This document shows positions 54,744 through 56,320 of a stretch of 56,320 bases of DNA, piece after piece (within the stretch, counting starts at the first letter, position 1; each line of letters begins with the position of its first letter). The notes under the pieces were generated by a model. The model was not told the origin of the DNA. It worked only from the letters and a program-made list of their open reading frames with translations, and searched no databases. The translations under genes and the position numbers were made by a program. This DNA is from Myxococcales bacterium (GTDB lineage Bacteria > Myxococcota_A > UBA796 > GCA-2862545): assembly GCA_019634415.1 (NCBI GenBank), contig JAHQVJ010000199.1, positions 1 to 56,320 on the forward strand. Reading direction: 5' to 3'.

Positions 54744-55516
54744 TGCCCACCGAGCAGCTCGTCGGCGCGTGGATCTCCATCTTCCTCACGCTGTGCATCT
54801 TCTCCTACCTCTACGACGACAACCCCATCTACAAGCTCGCGGAGCACCTGTTCCTCGGCGTGTCCATCGGGATCGCGGTCACCGAGCAGTACTGGGGAAC
54901 CATCCACCCCAACCTCGTGGAGCGCCTGCTCGGCGGGAACTTCCTGTCGCTCTTCCCGCTGGTGCTGGTGATCCTGCTGTTCACCAAGCCCTTCGGACCC
55001 AAGATCTCCTGGCTGGCTCGCATCCCCATCGCCTTCATCGTGGCCGCCTATGCGGGGGTGAAGCTCACCGGTGAGGCCAACGCCAACCTCATGACGCAGG
55101 TGGCACAGAGCATGCCCAACCTGCAGCAGATCTACGCCGAGCACGGGATCTGGAGCTGGGAGGCGGATGGAGCCGGCGTCTTCAGCGCCGTGTTCCTGGT
55201 GGTGGGGCTGGCCGCCTGCCTGCTGCACTTCTACTTCTCCGCTCCCCACTCGCGGCCTATGCAGGTCGTCAGCCGCTTCGGCGTGCTCGTGCTGATGCTG
55301 TCGTTCGGCGCGAGCTTCGGCTACACCGTGATGGGTCGGATCTCGCTGGCCATCGGCCGCGTGCAGGAGCTGATCGGGCTGGACAAGCGCCCCGAGGACG
55401 TGGCGCAGATCCAGCCGCAGACCGTCACGCTGATCAGCCTCGCCATCATCATCGCCTTCCTCGCCGTCTGGCGTGTCCAGCAAGGCCGAGCAGAAGACAC
55501 CGAGGCCGCGAGCTGA
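54743..55516 (+). CDS. Polytopic membrane protein, last gene of the MutL-like operon
   Basis: 257 residues with six or seven TM segments (near 8-25, 36-50, 66-84, 93-108, 148-170, 178-200 and 228-247). LYDDNPIYKLAEHLFLGVSIG near the N-terminus and a long loop around 112-145 are the main landmarks. No family recognised. Ends 15 bases before the convergent SPFH gene. Confidence 0.74.
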   Translation: MPTEQLVGAWISIFLTLCIFSYLYDDNPIYKLAEHLFLGVSIGIAVTEQYWGTIHPNLVERLLGGNFLSLFPLVLVILLFTKPFGPKISWLARIPIAFIVAAYAGVKLTGEANANLMTQVAQSMPNLQQIYAEHGIWSWEADGAGVFSAVFLVVGLAACLLHFYFSAPHSRPMQVVSRFGVLVLMLSFGASFGYTVMGRISLAIGRVQELIGLDKRPEDVAQIQPQTVTLISLAIIIAFLAVWRVQQGRAEDTEAAS

Positions 55517-55531
55517 CCGTGGGCCGGCGCC

Positions 55532-56293
55532 CTACTCGATGAGGAAGGGCGTCGACCCGTCGGTCACCACCACCTTGGCATTGGTCGACGCCGCCAGCGC
55601 CTCGAAGGCCTGGATGCTGTTCCACTGCAGCATCTCTTCGCTGATGGACTCGGCCACAACCATCTGCGCGTCGCGCACCCCCTGCGCCTCGATCAGCTTG
55701 CGCTCGGCCTCCAGCCGCTCTCGCTCCAACACGAAGCGCATGCGCTCGGCCTGCTGCTCGGCCTCGAGCTTCCCCTCCACCGCACGTGCCAAGCCGTCCG
55801 GTAGGCGAATGCTCTTGAGCAGTACGGCCTCCACGTGGAACCCACGGGTGCCGATCACCTCCATCATCCGCTCGCGGACGGCCTCCTCGATGGTGGCTCG
55901 CTCGGCCGTGTGCATGTCCTTGGCGAGGAATCGCGCCGCCACGTCGGCAGCCGCCGAGCGAAACGTGGAGAGGACCACGGTGCGCTCGTAGTCTTCGCCG
56001 ATCTGCATCAGCACGTCGCGCGCCCGATCACTCTCGACCCGGTACAGGATCGACACCTCCGAGCTGATGTTCAGGCCCTCCTTGCTCGGCAGCGACAGGG
56101 CCACCTCGAGGTTGGTGGTTCGCACGGGCACGCGCACCACGCGCGACACCAGCGGGTTGATCACCACGGGGCCTGGACCGTGGACCTTCTCGGACAACGC
56201 CCCGAGCCGACGCTTGATCCCCACCTCACCGGGCTGCACCACCGCGCATCCGACCCCGAGCAACACACAGGACACAACCACTGTCAGACGCAT
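55532..56293 (-). CDS. SPFH/prohibitin-domain lipoprotein
   Basis: 253 residues; GGAGG lies 7 bases before the ATG. The signal peptide ends at a lipobox-like GVGC (Cys16), so the protein is probably lipid-anchored rather than TM-anchored as in most stomatin/prohibitin relatives. The SPFH domain (20-160) has VQPGEVGIKRRLG, VPVRTTNLEV and ISSEVSILYRV strands. A coiled coil (about 165-215, LEAEQQAERMRFVLERERLE) would drive oligomerisation. Family members form ring or cage scaffolds around membrane proteins. It lies convergent to a membrane-protein operon. Confidence 0.86.
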   Translation of the reverse strand: MRLTVVVSCVLLGVGCAVVQPGEVGIKRRLGALSEKVHGPGPVVINPLVSRVVRVPVRTTNLEVALSLPSKEGLNISSEVSILYRVESDRARDVLMQIGEDYERTVVLSTFRSAAADVAARFLAKDMHTAERATIEEAVRERMMEVIGTRGFHVEAVLLKSIRLPDGLARAVEGKLEAEQQAERMRFVLERERLEAERKLIEAQGVRDAQMVVAESISEEMLQWNSIQAFEALAASTNAKVVVTDGSTPFLIE

Positions 56294-56320
56294 GACTCTC
56301 CCTCCTGGACAGGGAGAAGC

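Overview
The window is high-GC bacterial chromosomal DNA (about 70% by eye), densely coded, with many 1-4 base start/stop overlaps. Its gene content points to the Myxococcota or a related former-deltaproteobacterial lineage. The evidence is a long secreted metalloprotease ending in a MYXO-CTERM sorting tail, many short lipoproteins, two ECF sigma/anti-sigma cassettes, a Ser/Thr kinase fused to an NTPase-TPR tail, a DUF1501 Tat protein with haem-motif partners, and a PolX-PHP DNA polymerase. The assignment is inferred from gene content only; no rRNA gene is present.

Layout. 1-11.8 kb is mostly housekeeping: an S41 protease (5' end cut by the window), a sulfatase-fold membrane protein with eroded catalytic residues, folE-rdgB (translationally coupled), a frameshifted hypothetical gene, glgP, tesB, a one-TM protein, and pyrB coupled to an NAD-dependent sugar epimerase. 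11.9-20.6 kb holds envelope genes: the MYXO-CTERM protease, a TPR lipoprotein overlapping a class A penicillin-binding protein, and small secreted proteins. 20.6-24.9 kb is an operon of a cytochrome-c-motif lipoprotein, a DUF1501 protein and a second haem-motif lipoprotein. 24.9-35.5 kb holds two sigma/anti-sigma modules, a CrtI-like oxidoreductase, a GNAT acetyltransferase, polX and several lipoproteins.

35.8-41.5 kb is an accessory region that starts at two tRNA genes. A divergent tetR/M28-peptidase pair is present twice, as imperfect direct repeats of about 265 bp that bound 3.7 kb of foreign-looking DNA. The left copy has intact tetR and a 40-codon peptidase stub. The right copy has a 33-codon tetR stub and the intact peptidase. 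Between them lie a twice-frameshifted DGQHR-type gene, four unknown genes that look like a duplicated lipoprotein/membrane-protein pair, and a dead IS630-family element with TA target duplications whose interior was replaced by an IS66 tnpB fragment.

41.5-48.3 kb carries two overlapping genes of unknown function behind a perfect 14-bp palindrome (the second ends in an OmpR-like winged helix), a secreted protein with a relic metalloprotease motif, and the kinase/NTPase/TPR protein. 48.4-55.5 kb is the most interesting part: eight genes in which every junction overlaps. They encode a PH-like membrane protein, a small protein, a MutL/GlmL-like ASKHA ATPase, a barrel-sandwich/KOW protein, a DUF6754-type membrane protein and three further membrane proteins. 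No mutase gene is in sight. This looks like an undescribed membrane-associated ATPase complex. A convergent SPFH lipoprotein closes the window.
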